DNA from: Tubulanus polymorphus
Taxonomy: Eukaryota > Nemertea > Palaeonemertea > Tubulaniformes > Tubulanidae
Assembly (NCBI RefSeq): GCF_964204645.1
Contig: NC_134025.1
Span: 9,243,001-9,307,000 of the forward strand
DNA: 64,000 nt
Direction: 5' to 3'
Shown one piece after another: positions 12,392 to 22,426 of the stretch. The notes under the pieces were generated by a model. That model did no database searches. It was not told where the DNA came from and saw only the letters and a list, made by a program, of their open reading frames with translations. A program made the position numbers and the translations under genes. Positions within the stretch are counted from its first letter, which is position 1. Every line of letters starts with the position of its first letter.

Positions 12392-12554
12392 GCTTATGTA
12401 GTTCTCCAACTATACACGAAAAATGATGGGGACTAGCGCAGTAACGACCTCTTGGTATCACAGTAAACAAGCCAATATCTTCCAATGTTTCAAGCATAGT
12501 TTAACATCTCGCAAGCATATTTCTAACTTATCCGGAGAGCATTTCCATCTCGAC

Positions 12555-13947
12555 TCAAGTTGGTTTTTTCGTAGAATTTACAAGATGTACAATGTTCTTA
12601 GCCTGGATATATACCGGCATATCAATCATTTTTCCATTGAAAGTAAATGCACCCTGAAAAATATTTCATTCATATATCCACTTATCTCGTGTTTTGAATG
12701 AATATACTGTCATTTGATTCAGTGATTAACAAACCTTTCCAGATTTTTGATGGGTATCGAATGCATCTATAAGATCGATGGCCCATTTGATCTTTTCTTT
12801 ATTCGGTAAGAAAGCCTCTTGTACAACAGGAACCTGCATTGGATGAATAACTTGTTTGCCAAGATAACCCAGTCTGCGTCCTTCTTCCGCCTGCTTCCTT
12901 AAACCATCCACGTCTTGAATGAAATAAGTGTAGCCTATAGTGAATAAGCCAATAACCGGTAGTTTGCCTATTCGAAACAAACAATGAAAAATTATTTAGG
13001 CCTACCTTTGAAAGCTGTATACACCGAATCAATAGGCTGTAAACCGAAAGCTTTTGAAGTTATCACAAACAACTGCCGAGCTGCCATTAACTCAGTCAGA
13101 TCAGGAGTCCTTTCAGCACCTAAAGCATTGACGAGTCCACATGATACGATAAGCAAAGACATGAATCTTAGAAAATACATCAGTACACTTTACAATACCA
13201 ATATCGGCAGCGAAATCATCCGTTCCGAACACGACACCTTCTAAATTGAATTGCTCTTTTTCTGATAGCTCGCATCCTTTCTTACAGATTTCTCTCATGA
13301 ACGTGAATCCTAATGCCGTTTCGATCATAATCGTCAGAGCGATTTTCTTTTCTAATTTTCGATCACCCAAATTTTTCTTGAACTCCTCAGCAAACTATCA
13401 AACAAAAAGATATATGATAGGATATGCAGGTAAAGGTTTTTTTTTTCTTTGAGAACACATACTTTCTCCATCTCTTCCGGTGATTCTACTTTAGGCAAGT
13501 TAATCATGTTCGGTAAACGTTGCGACGAAAGTACAGTTTTCAGATCATCTTTGCCAAATCCGCTTGAAAACGAGTTAATTCGTACTGAGGATTCTGTTCG
13601 TGGTTGCAATGTCAATGTTTGTAAAGCTTCCAAAACATTTTTCCGAGCGATGTCCTTGAATCAGAATTGACAAATAAATACAACAGATGATACGCAAAGG
13701 AAATTAAATCAAGCTGAAAATAACCTACTTTGGCATTTACGGCGACTGCATCTTCGCAATCCATCACAACGCAATCGACGTCAAGACTTTCAACTTTCTT
13801 GATTTTTTTCATATCGCTGGCCGGTACATAAAGAAAAGCCCTCCTAGGTGTATACGTACTTTGCATAGCTACCTGATGATATCTATTGATAACCAGCTTT
13901 GCTAGACTTTGTGTAAATGGTCTACTTCGATACAGTGTGAAAGCCAT
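12555..13947 (-). CDS. CLYBL: Citramalyl-CoA lyase, mitochondrial (citrate lyase beta-like)
   Basis: Splits citramalyl-CoA into pyruvate and acetyl-CoA in mitochondria (C5-dicarboxylate/itaconate clearance). Six exons on the minus strand: 13729-13947, 13463-13654, 13199-13394, 13006-13119, 12735-12913, 12555-12653; 999 nt, 332 residues (human 340). The N terminus MAFTLYRSRPFTQSLAKLV is basic and hydroxylated, as expected for mitochondrial import. TPRRAFLYVPASDMKKI, VVMDCEDAVA, INLPKVESPEE, ALTIMIETALGF, VVFGTDDFAADIG, GKQVIHPMQV and GAFTFNGKMIDMP are hallmark HpcH/HpaI-fold CitE blocks; the Glu of the IETA block and the Asp of GTDDF are the usual metal ligands. Every exon boundary keeps phase and has GT-AG ends. 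The last exon was found from the GAFTF motif; without it the protein would lack its C-terminal helix. Confidence 0.95.
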
Positions 13948-15673
13948 GAATACTGCCCTACATTAATTAATTAGGAAATAGAAATTAATGAAACCTAGAA
14001 AAACAAACCGTTCAATAACACAAAACCAGGAATTATATACATATCAATTACTAATAGTAGGGGCAATACCTGAATAAAGATATCTATTTTAGATTATAGG
14101 TTATATCAAAGCTGTCTGTAGCAAATTTGGCAATAAGTTTATGGAAATTACAATCAGTCAGTGGCATTTTAAATTGCTCTCGAAAATCTAGAAACTTTGC
14201 TTATGGATATAGACCAAAGACAAAAGTGTTGTCTCAGCTTGTCAAGGACAAAGCAAAGGTCGGTTGCCGCAAACGAGGCTGAGAGGAGAAACATTTACAT
14301 TCTATAAGGAGATCTCTAGGAGTAGGGATGTCTCTAGGACTATTGGTATACCTGCCTCTCTCAATTTGGAAAACTTATACGTCTGAATAGAAATGTTCAG
14401 GTTGGTAATTAGTGCGATTTTTGACAGGTTTTTTGCAGTTCTCAAGTGTGCTGTCAGTTTCAGCCGGCCCGACAAAATTCGAACTTTTTTAACACTTGAA
14501 TGAAGTTAGAATCTGACAATTAACAATTGCTCGTACGACACTGCATGCAGAGTGAAAGGGCCATATTTATCGCCAAAAGTCTTTGAATTATATTTATTTA
14601 CATTACAAGTTCACTTTCACTTTCTACTCCACACAACTGCACAAACTCAGATGGATGCTCGTACCACCGGAATCAATTCAATCAAATTAAACATTTATTC
14701 CATGAATATAGTTAATAGTATGATTGCGCTTTTTCGCTTTAATTTACGCCTCGTCGAATGAATGGTGAGCGAAATCGATATTTTAACATTTAGGTACCTT
14801 TTTGTTAGTTGAATCTGACAGTTATTGAACGTTTTTTGCTATATAAACGTCATATTTAAGGCCTCAGATATTTTTCTTGTTGACTTATCGATCAAGTCAA
14901 TTCAATATATACTGGCCTACAACATACAGTTAATGATTGGTAGCAGGTCAACTCGTGTCCTATTGCTGACAACTCTCGTTTTGACAAGCTATTCCCTTCA
15001 ACTTAAAATACTTATTTAGCCTGTTTAATTTTTGAATTGATGCTATGATTCCTGTTTGATGCCAAAACAAAAAACAAGAATTTTCCTTATTAATTAGCCA
15101 ATTGCGACATCGATCAGGTAACAGGCCTGGGCCTATACGCGCGATTGAAGATACTTTTGCTTTCTGTGAAAAAACCTTTTTTCTGATATAATGTTTTTAT
15201 ATGTTGGCTGGTATTTTTATCTTTGTGAATACCAGCAAGATGCTAGGCCTAGGCCTATAGGGCCTATGAAATATCAAGAAACGTAAGATAAAAACCCACT
15301 ATCTACAGATTAAAAGAATTTAAAAACAAGAATTTATTTATTCAATCTAAAATATAGAATACACGACGTTTCGATCTCACCCTAGAGATCATCGTCAGCC
15401 TCCGATGGACTATTTCCGACTAACTGACACTCAGAGAATGTCAGGTGTTCCAGACTGCACATTGAAAAACTGTGATATGAATCAGCGAATAAATCAAACA
15501 AGTCAAATTTAGCTTTGGGTAGCCTTCAAGTATTATTGTGTCAATTTATAAATTTACATGTTTTCTGTCGTGCAGCACATTTTACTTGGCAGATCTGGCC
15601 TAGTTTCAATTTTCACTTTCTTGTTTCATACCGCTTTTGTCCATTTTATATTTCAAATTAATAAGTTCTTAGG
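13948..15673. other. Spacer between CLYBL 5' end and SPATA2-like 3' end
   Basis: CLYBL promoter side plus the SPATA2-like 3'UTR. Two overlapping AATAAA signals on the minus strand (15333-15342) lie about 330 bp after the SPATA2-like stop. A hammerhead-like motif is listed separately. I see nothing else. Confidence 0.5.
15369..15398 (-). ncRNA. Hammerhead-ribozyme-like core, sense strand of SPATA2-like 3'UTR
   Basis: On the minus strand: CTGACGA, one extra T, a 6-bp stem GATCTC/GAGATC with loop TAGGGT, then GAAA. CUGANGA-stem-GAAA is the hammerhead core. The extra base between GA and stem II, and no convincing stem I, argue against full activity; an alternative is a plain hairpin closed by GACG/CGTC. 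Similar motifs are known from Penelope-like retroelements. Confidence 0.3.
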
Positions 15674-18600
15674 CTATACTTTGCTTTCCTTTGACACACC
15701 AGTTTTAGTAGGCCTTAAACTATTGCTGCTCCAATCATTGACTCTCTTTGCTTTAGTGTCTGTACTCTGATCAAGGCTAGATGAAGTTTCTTTTTGATCT
15801 GGATATAGAGTGTTGTATGTTTTCTGGCATTCATTCAGAGTTCTGTCAATTTGTTTCAGGGACCTTTTTGAATTTCTCAATGAATTTGACCTATTCAGAC
15901 CTGCTGCACCTTTTGTTTTAGCCTTTTTACTCTTTGTAATAGCCATGTCTACACTTTTCAAGATGTCACTCTTTTTTTTATCAACAAACATGTATTTCAT
16001 TTCGTCTTTTTTATTAAGATTATCGACATCTATTTTATGGCTTAGGATATCCCTTTCAGCCGTAGGTCTATCAAGTGCAGACACTGCAGCAGTGGTCCTG
16101 TCATAATGGTGTCTTGAGGTTTGTTGATAATTACTTCCATCTCCAATATCCTGATATACTGGTACTGTAACATTGATTTTACACATTGTTCAGTACGATA
16201 GTAATAGTAATTCGATTTTAAAATGCAGACATGATCAAAATGTTATATTTACCATTTTCGGCGGATGAAATGTGATCCCGGAACACTGCATCAGAGTCGA
16301 GTTCTGTGTCAACATCTAGCAGTTTTTCAACGCTGTCTACAAGCTCATAACTTCGTTTGCACAATACATCTTCTGCGTTAATATAAGCAGTATTTTTCGG
16401 TTGCGTTACAGTGTTTGTGATAGTGTCTCTGAATTTATTTCCTCCTGTACTTTCTTTTACATCCGTTGTTGGGTCAACCTTGTGAGTATCCCGTATTTTT
16501 TTCCGCAGTTCTTCAGCAGTTCTGAAAGTTCCAGTTCTTTGCTTCTCAGGCATTTTTACGCCGAAGTAGTTCATGGTTATATCCTTTTCTGTGTTTATTG
16601 TAGGATATTTCCAAACAATTTCATCAGTATTTTCCTCCGAATCCGTATTTTGATATTCATCATTCATCTGCTCCCTGGACTGGGCGGCATAAGATTTTTG
16701 ATACTTCAAAGATTTTGGTTGAATTACTCCTTGAAGCATCGTCACACTTCTTTCCATATTACTATCGATTACTATATTATTAGGTCTATATTGTGGTTTG
16801 TTGAAATGATCGTAGCCTGTAAACTGTCTCTGTTTGTTGATCATCTCTTTTCCTTGTTCAATAGTGGCGTATTCTATGACTGGTTTGATCTTACAAGCCG
16901 TGTCAGGAATGAATGGATGTTTCTTGATGTACTCCATCAAATGATTGCGTAACTTTTCTGATGGGCCCTCGGGAGACGTTTTTCTTCTAGTATATCGGTT
17001 CATGTCAGGGGTCATTATTTTAATTGGTTTATCTTCGATTGTCGTTTCAAGCATAGTTTGATCAAGACCATATTTTTTTGATTTACCATATAGAGTCCCA
17101 AATTTCTCTGAGTCAAACCTATCTAGTCTTTTAGGCAAGCTTTCTACGATGCCAAATTTTCTAAATCCTCCAGCGTTTAGTTCTACATTACCAATCGTTA
17201 GTTCATCATCATTATTTGTATCGATTTCCTTTAAACAATTTCCTCCATACTCGATATCTTTGTCCGTTGCACTGATGTATAAATCATCATCTTCAACTTC
17301 ATCCTTCAATTTAGTCATTGATTCATTCATAATCATAAGATTGTCTTCCCTGATCTGCGATTTTCGTTCGTATTCCTCCTTGATCTGAAGTTTTACCTGT
17401 GCCAGGCAGCAGTCGTACGCCAAATCAATTAGTTTTGTTTGATTGAATGTTTGTAGCTCGTAAGTCTGGTCGTTCTTTTTGTATCCTATTAATCTGATGA
17501 AGTCTTCTCCGTATTTTGTTACAGCGAGTATTCGCGTTGCGAATATACCGTTGTATTTCTGGAATTAGAACGATGGAAGGATCGCTTTGTTGGTGATATA
17601 AAAAATCAGAAAGTCATGAGATTCTCAGTTTATCGAGTTATTAAGATGTTTCGAAAATATTGTTAAGACGATTTCATTAATAGAAATTAAATGATTCTAA
17701 GTAGTTAACTGACTGATCAGTGTTGATAGTGATAGACAATTTCGGAGCCAAAGGGAAAAATAGAATTTAATACAATATACTAAATCTTTCAGTATATTTT
17801 GTTGAATTTAAAAAAAAGGTACCGGCTGCATGTACCGGTAGTTCAAAATGGTGTATTCAATATGGGGTCATTCATTTATTACGTACGCATTAGGGGAGGG
17901 GGAGGCGTCAGTGCAATTGCCTACTGTAATGCTTAATGTATATGAAAAAATGGCCGATTTTGCGTAGAGAGGGGGAGGGGGTTGAAAAATTCAAATTTTA
18001 TGTATACGTAATAAATGAATGATCCCTATAAAGTATTTCTTACAAGAAATACTTTATATTGTACCAAAGGCAGTGCATGGGTGACTATGATGCTTTTATC
18101 GTCCGACTCACTTTGATGATTTTGAATTCATCCTTCCACGGAGAAATCAATATATTTCGTATATAGCACTCCATCAATGGTAGAACTTGTAGGGCTTGTT
18201 CTCTTGTATTTTCATTTTCCCAGATATCGATCAGCTCCTTGTATATCATGTGTATCAGGGTATTATCGATTTTGTCATCTTGTTCGCTGGAATAAACAGA
18301 AAATTATTAATCGACAGAATCAGAGTTTTTGCATTCCAGACAATTGGCTTAAATCCTCCAGGCCAGATATGGTTCAGTATAGCCATTACCCAGACGTTTT
18401 CAAACCCATTTATTTCTTGAGATCGATCAAACAATCCAAACATAGTGGAACCTCATTACAATCAACTTCAGGGGACCGGAAATCTGTTCGCTATGACCCA
18501 TAGTTCGTCGTATCCAGTATGAAATTATTTAACTGGTCGTAAATCAGATTGATGAATCGGTTAATAGTTCTTATCTGTCCTATACTATCGAGAGTGAGAA

Positions 18601-18806
18601 TGTTTTTCTGCCCGAATTCTTATCAACCCGACGAACTTTATCCAACTTAGATTCATCGCGAGAGTGTCTCATACTCACAGTAAATGAGTCTTCAGTGAAA
18701 GTTTGAATCTTTCGAGCTTCAGTACCGATTCATTTTGATACGGCGAACTGCCCGGAACGCTTCGTCTTCGAACTATCGTACTATGATATTGTTCTTTAAA
18801 ATCCAT
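15674..18806 (-). CDS. SPATA2: SPATA2-like PUB-domain protein
   Basis: Four exons on the minus strand: 18679-18806, 18112-18286, 16253-17558, 15674-16164; 2100 nt, 699 residues, phases consistent. N-terminal region 44-150 matches the SPATA2 PUB-like domain: ISPWKDEFKIIKKYNGIF aligns with YPWKKEFRSIKTYTGPF of human SPATA2, and GYKKNDQTYELQTF...LAYDCCLAQVKLQI follows the same spacing. SPATA2 (Drosophila tamozhennic relative) links the deubiquitinase CYLD to the HOIP subunit of LUBAC and tunes NF-kB signalling and necroptosis. After the PUB domain comes a low-complexity, charged tail with DDDLY at about residues 191-195, resembling the PUB-interacting motif of SPATA2 (DLY), OTULIN and VCP. The C-terminal zinc finger of vertebrate SPATA2 is not visible. 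An upstream exon may exist at 19258-19475. Family assignment rests on by-eye resemblance. Confidence 0.78.
17864..18026. mobile_element. 163-bp MITE in SPATA2-like intron 2
   Basis: Left GGGGTCATTCATTTATTACG and right CGTAATAAATGAATGATCCC are inverted repeats with one mismatch over at least 20 bp, flanked by TAT/TA. Interior has no ORF. Class unknown. Confidence 0.75.
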
Positions 18807-18986
18807 AAATCTAAAAATAAATGGTTGAGAAAGTATACGAAGAGGATTTTCTCTTAAATGCGGTTACTCCTCAAATCGGTTTTCGAGTTTCCTTGAGAAA
18901 CAGGGGGATTTCTCTGGAAACCAATCCCAATCAGAAGGGCCTTGGTAAAAGATGATATGGCTAGGTCCAAAAACTAACAATATCTG

Positions 18987-19078
18987 ATATATATATATAA
19001 TGTACATATATGTATATGTGTATGTATATGTGTGTATGCATATGTATATGTATATGTATACACATACATACACACATA
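18987..19078. repeat. TA/TATG/CATA microsatellite
   Basis: (TA)n running into TATG and then CATA repeats; the second half is partly complementary to the first, so it can fold. Confidence 0.85.
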
Positions 19079-19257
19079 GTTTCCTGGTGGTATTTCTGAT
19101 GATCTTCGTAGTTTGACAGACTAGTTTGTCATTGAGAACTATCGGAGTACTAGTGTTATATTTAGAATAGCCACATCATCATTATAGTTATAAGATGAAG
19201 GTTTTTTTGTTATACTTCATGTACTTGATTATCATTAAATACATGTACACATCTCAC

Positions 19258-19475
19258 CTGATTGGGCAAGTGCTTGGAAATCCTCTCTTCTCTTGTAGGG
19301 GCTTCATGTATTTTAGTGTATGACTCAATATTCTTCCTTGATATTTCGTCGCATAAAAATTCGCTGAATAGTCGACTAGTGATTGTGTGTGCATAAAGTC
19401 CACACGTTATGAATAACTCGGGGAAATCCCCAGTGTCAGTTCGTGATATACTTTTTAACAAACGTTAACAACATG
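19258..19475 (-). other. Possible 5' exon of the SPATA2-like transcript
   Basis: On the minus strand the stretch ends in CCCAATCAG|gtgaga, a strong donor, and is open for about 70 codons in one frame (EFLCDEISRKNIESYT and so on). That frame does not continue into the next exon (it would read TAA after the acceptor at about 18810); another frame does, from an ATG in the middle of the stretch. More likely a 5'UTR exon, or a chance ORF. Confidence 0.25.
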
Positions 19476-21294
19476 CTGAATTTACAAAATTACCCCGTTT
19501 TCTATAGCCTACAGTACACATACTACCACTACCATTTTAGTTGTTACCATTGCGTAATTTTAAGTGAACTTAAAAGAAATGTCCAGGTTTTTAAAAGGAT
19601 TGTATGATAAAGTTAATAGTGGTCATTATATTTTTTCAATTACTTTTAGGAAAATGAATTTGATCTGTTTACTTGTAATATACAAATGTCATTATTTATA
19701 TTTTTAGTATATGATAAGGGCCTATTGGTCTATCACACTCTGACTTATTCAAATTTCGTCAGATCTGTTCGTTGTAACTGATAGTTCGTTATATCCGGTT
19801 TGTAATGATAAGAATTGTCGAAATTGGGACGAAATTCTAGATTTGTGATAAAAACTGATGAATTGTGGTATCCGAGGTGGAGGTTCATGAATCAAACATT
19901 CTTATGAATTTTCAAACAAAATTTGCATCTCCTATGAGAATTCATAATTTCCATGGCACCTAATTGATGAAATCTTGCAATAGAAATAAGTCATCGGTAA
20001 TGAATTGAGATGATGGTCATTATACATGGATGATAATTTGTGTATAGGTGTGCAGGGAGGGGAGGGGAGAGGGGAGGAGGCACTACGGGAAATTCAGCTA
20101 ATTAATTAATTCCATCCAGTTCATCATTCAGCATTACAACAACTTTTACTGCATCATTAGCGCCGATGACACATTGTTTGAATCACAATCAGGTTAGACT
20201 CATATATGAGGTGTGAGTTTCACATGCTCATGGAACAGTTCCAGTCGTCGTCGTTGTCGTCCGCTGTCAAAAACTTACACATCCCCTGGCGGGCACACCC
20301 AATATTTGACTCACAATATGAAAATAGCGGCCCATTTGAGCGCGGTATATTCTCCGAATGTCTAGAAATCTGGAGTATTTAGGTAGCTGCTGTGCGGAGG
20401 ATGCGGAGGGCTCCTTTCATAATTCGTCAGTAAAAGCTCACTAAAACTAGTTTGTTTAGACGCGAATAGTTGCTTGGATACACAGAATGTTCTTCTGTGC
20501 CGTGATTTTTACAGCTCATAATTGGAAATCTTCGTTCATCGCCAGGTTGTATACAAACTATTAATGTTACTGCACACCACCGCCCTGCTCATGTGAACGT
20601 ATACGACATTTTTAGAAGCACAGCTTTTTCTACATTTTTTCCAATCCCTCTCCGCCAAAGCAATATATGTTGCAAAATCCCATAATGGAAGTTGAAAATA
20701 ATAAAACTCGAAGTCGTAATGTTTCGAAATTTTATAATTTCAAACGTTTACTATAAAAGTTGTCAACGAAAATATCTGATTTTATAGATTACATGATGTT
20801 AGATAAGAAAGCCCTCTCTTAGATTAGTTTGTAGTTAGGCTGTATCCTTCAGAATGGTCGCAGGGACTTTTATCGTACGTATTTGAACGGACTTCCAATT
20901 ATCAGGTCATGCATTAGTATTGTATTTGATCTTTTGAAGGATTTGCCTTCATTTGCCCGTTTAAAAGTACAAGTTATTAACGATTAACTCATATATCAAA
21001 AGGATTGCGTAATAGGGTTATAGATGGAAGTGACTGGATTAATGTACTGTACGCAAAAGCTTGAAAATCATTTCACCTTTTGCCATAAAAGTACACGTAA
21101 AGTGTATCAATCACCAGTCATTTCTCTCTGAATCTTCAGGGTGTTAGCATGGAGTGTTGTCCCTCTCAAAGGTAGGAGAAGAGTGTGTAGGCCTATGTAA
21201 TCTCAATTACTGGCCAAATTGTTTAAGGGCCTTGACTATTGCAAAGATGCATGTTTCAATATAGTTTTGTTATTTTCTGAATGCTTGCACATGT

Positions 21295-21528
21295 TTTAGC
21301 GCGCTTGGGTCTTAAGTTTAAGCGGACTATTGCATTTACTTTTCATCTGTGGTCCATAGATGGAATCCAGTTATTTTGGGTGGTTTGAAGACGCTTCAAT
21401 GGGTTGTCACAATATTAACACATATATCTACGTACCACACAATCTGCAGTCCAGGGCATGCTGAATATTAGAATTATTAGATTTTCAAGCATTTCATCGA
21501 GCGGACATGTGTCCCCGGACCCCTAGTT
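21295..21528 (+). mobile_element. Diverged, deleted copy of the 155-bp-monomer element
   Basis: Starts TTTTAGCGCGCTTGGGTC, keeps the GGAATCCAGTTATTTTGGG block of the other copies, and ends GGACATGTGTCCCCGGACCCCTAGTTT. The monomers are missing. Confidence 0.65.
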
Positions 21529-22426
21529 TGTGAGTTGAAAATATATTTTGCCAGTATTTCAAACTTGATTGAACAAAACAATATTGTTTTTATATGAAAT
21601 ATTATCGAAATATAAAATCTTACTTCATGCGAATCCTGTTACTTTTATTTACCAGGTATTACTAAACGACATACCGGTACTTGATTAACGACATTCAATA
21701 AAAACATTGCAGTTTTCTTACAAAAGTTCTATTATTACGCTATTGACTAATTTGACTAATATGCGTACATCTACAGTGAAAATGAATAGGAAGTATGTTA
21801 GGGAATTTCAACTTTCCGTTATGGATATTGCGGTCATTTTCTTGTGACAAATATAATCAAGTGTTTTCGATAACGGAAATATACTCCACTGTCATCAACG
21901 CGCAGTCGTTATTTGCTCAATGTGGGACCCATGAGTAATCTGTTCAATTAGTACATCGATAATAGAATAGAACTATACGGCAATAATAACTACTGGTACT
22001 AATATCGATACTGTTATTTGGGTTTCCCCACGGCCAGGTGGAGCTATTATTTAAACATTGGAAATCAGCTGATTTTCATTTCACATTCAGTATACCGGGT
22101 ATATTTGTTGCGTACGGAACTACTGGATATATGCCTCCGTATTACAGGTAGAATTGCATAAATCTCTATCAATAATGGATAAAAGGACTCTTCTGTTATG
22201 TATGACGAGTGTTCTATGAAAGTGTACTGCTCACTGAATTACGTTATATTCTGTTAATTTTTTAGTTTCGTTTTTATCGATGTATTTCATGTCTGAAAGG
22301 TGTTCTCGAAGTAACGGTTCATTGGAGACTTTTCTCAACGACTTTTATATAACAGGATTTTCTTCTATTTTTTTCAGCGCGAGTTTGGCGGCTGAAGCTA
22401 TAAATGAAAATGAATCAACAGTTAGC

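Larger units (their letters stand above)
9960..12554. other. Convergent AMD1/CLYBL intergenic region
   Basis: Holds the AMD1 3'UTR and the cluster of MITEs listed separately. No additional exon-like ORF with splice signals was found on either strand. Confidence 0.6.
18807..22377. other. Divergent SPATA2-like / BCL2L14-like upstream region
   Basis: Apart from the possible exon at 19258-19475, the microsatellite and a diverged repeat copy at 21295, I find no coding signal. The acceptor at 22375-22377 shows that the BCL2L14-like gene has at least one untranslated upstream exon which I could not place. Confidence 0.5.

Noticed and set aside
16401-16952. 183-codon plus-strand ORF
   Set aside because: Antisense shadow of the large SPATA2-like exon; hydrophobic composition is typical of such a shadow.
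22280-22426. N-terminal extension of the BCL2L14-like frame to ATG 22280
   Set aside because: It translates through TTCTATTTTTTTCAG, a clear polypyrimidine tract and acceptor, so it is probably intron.
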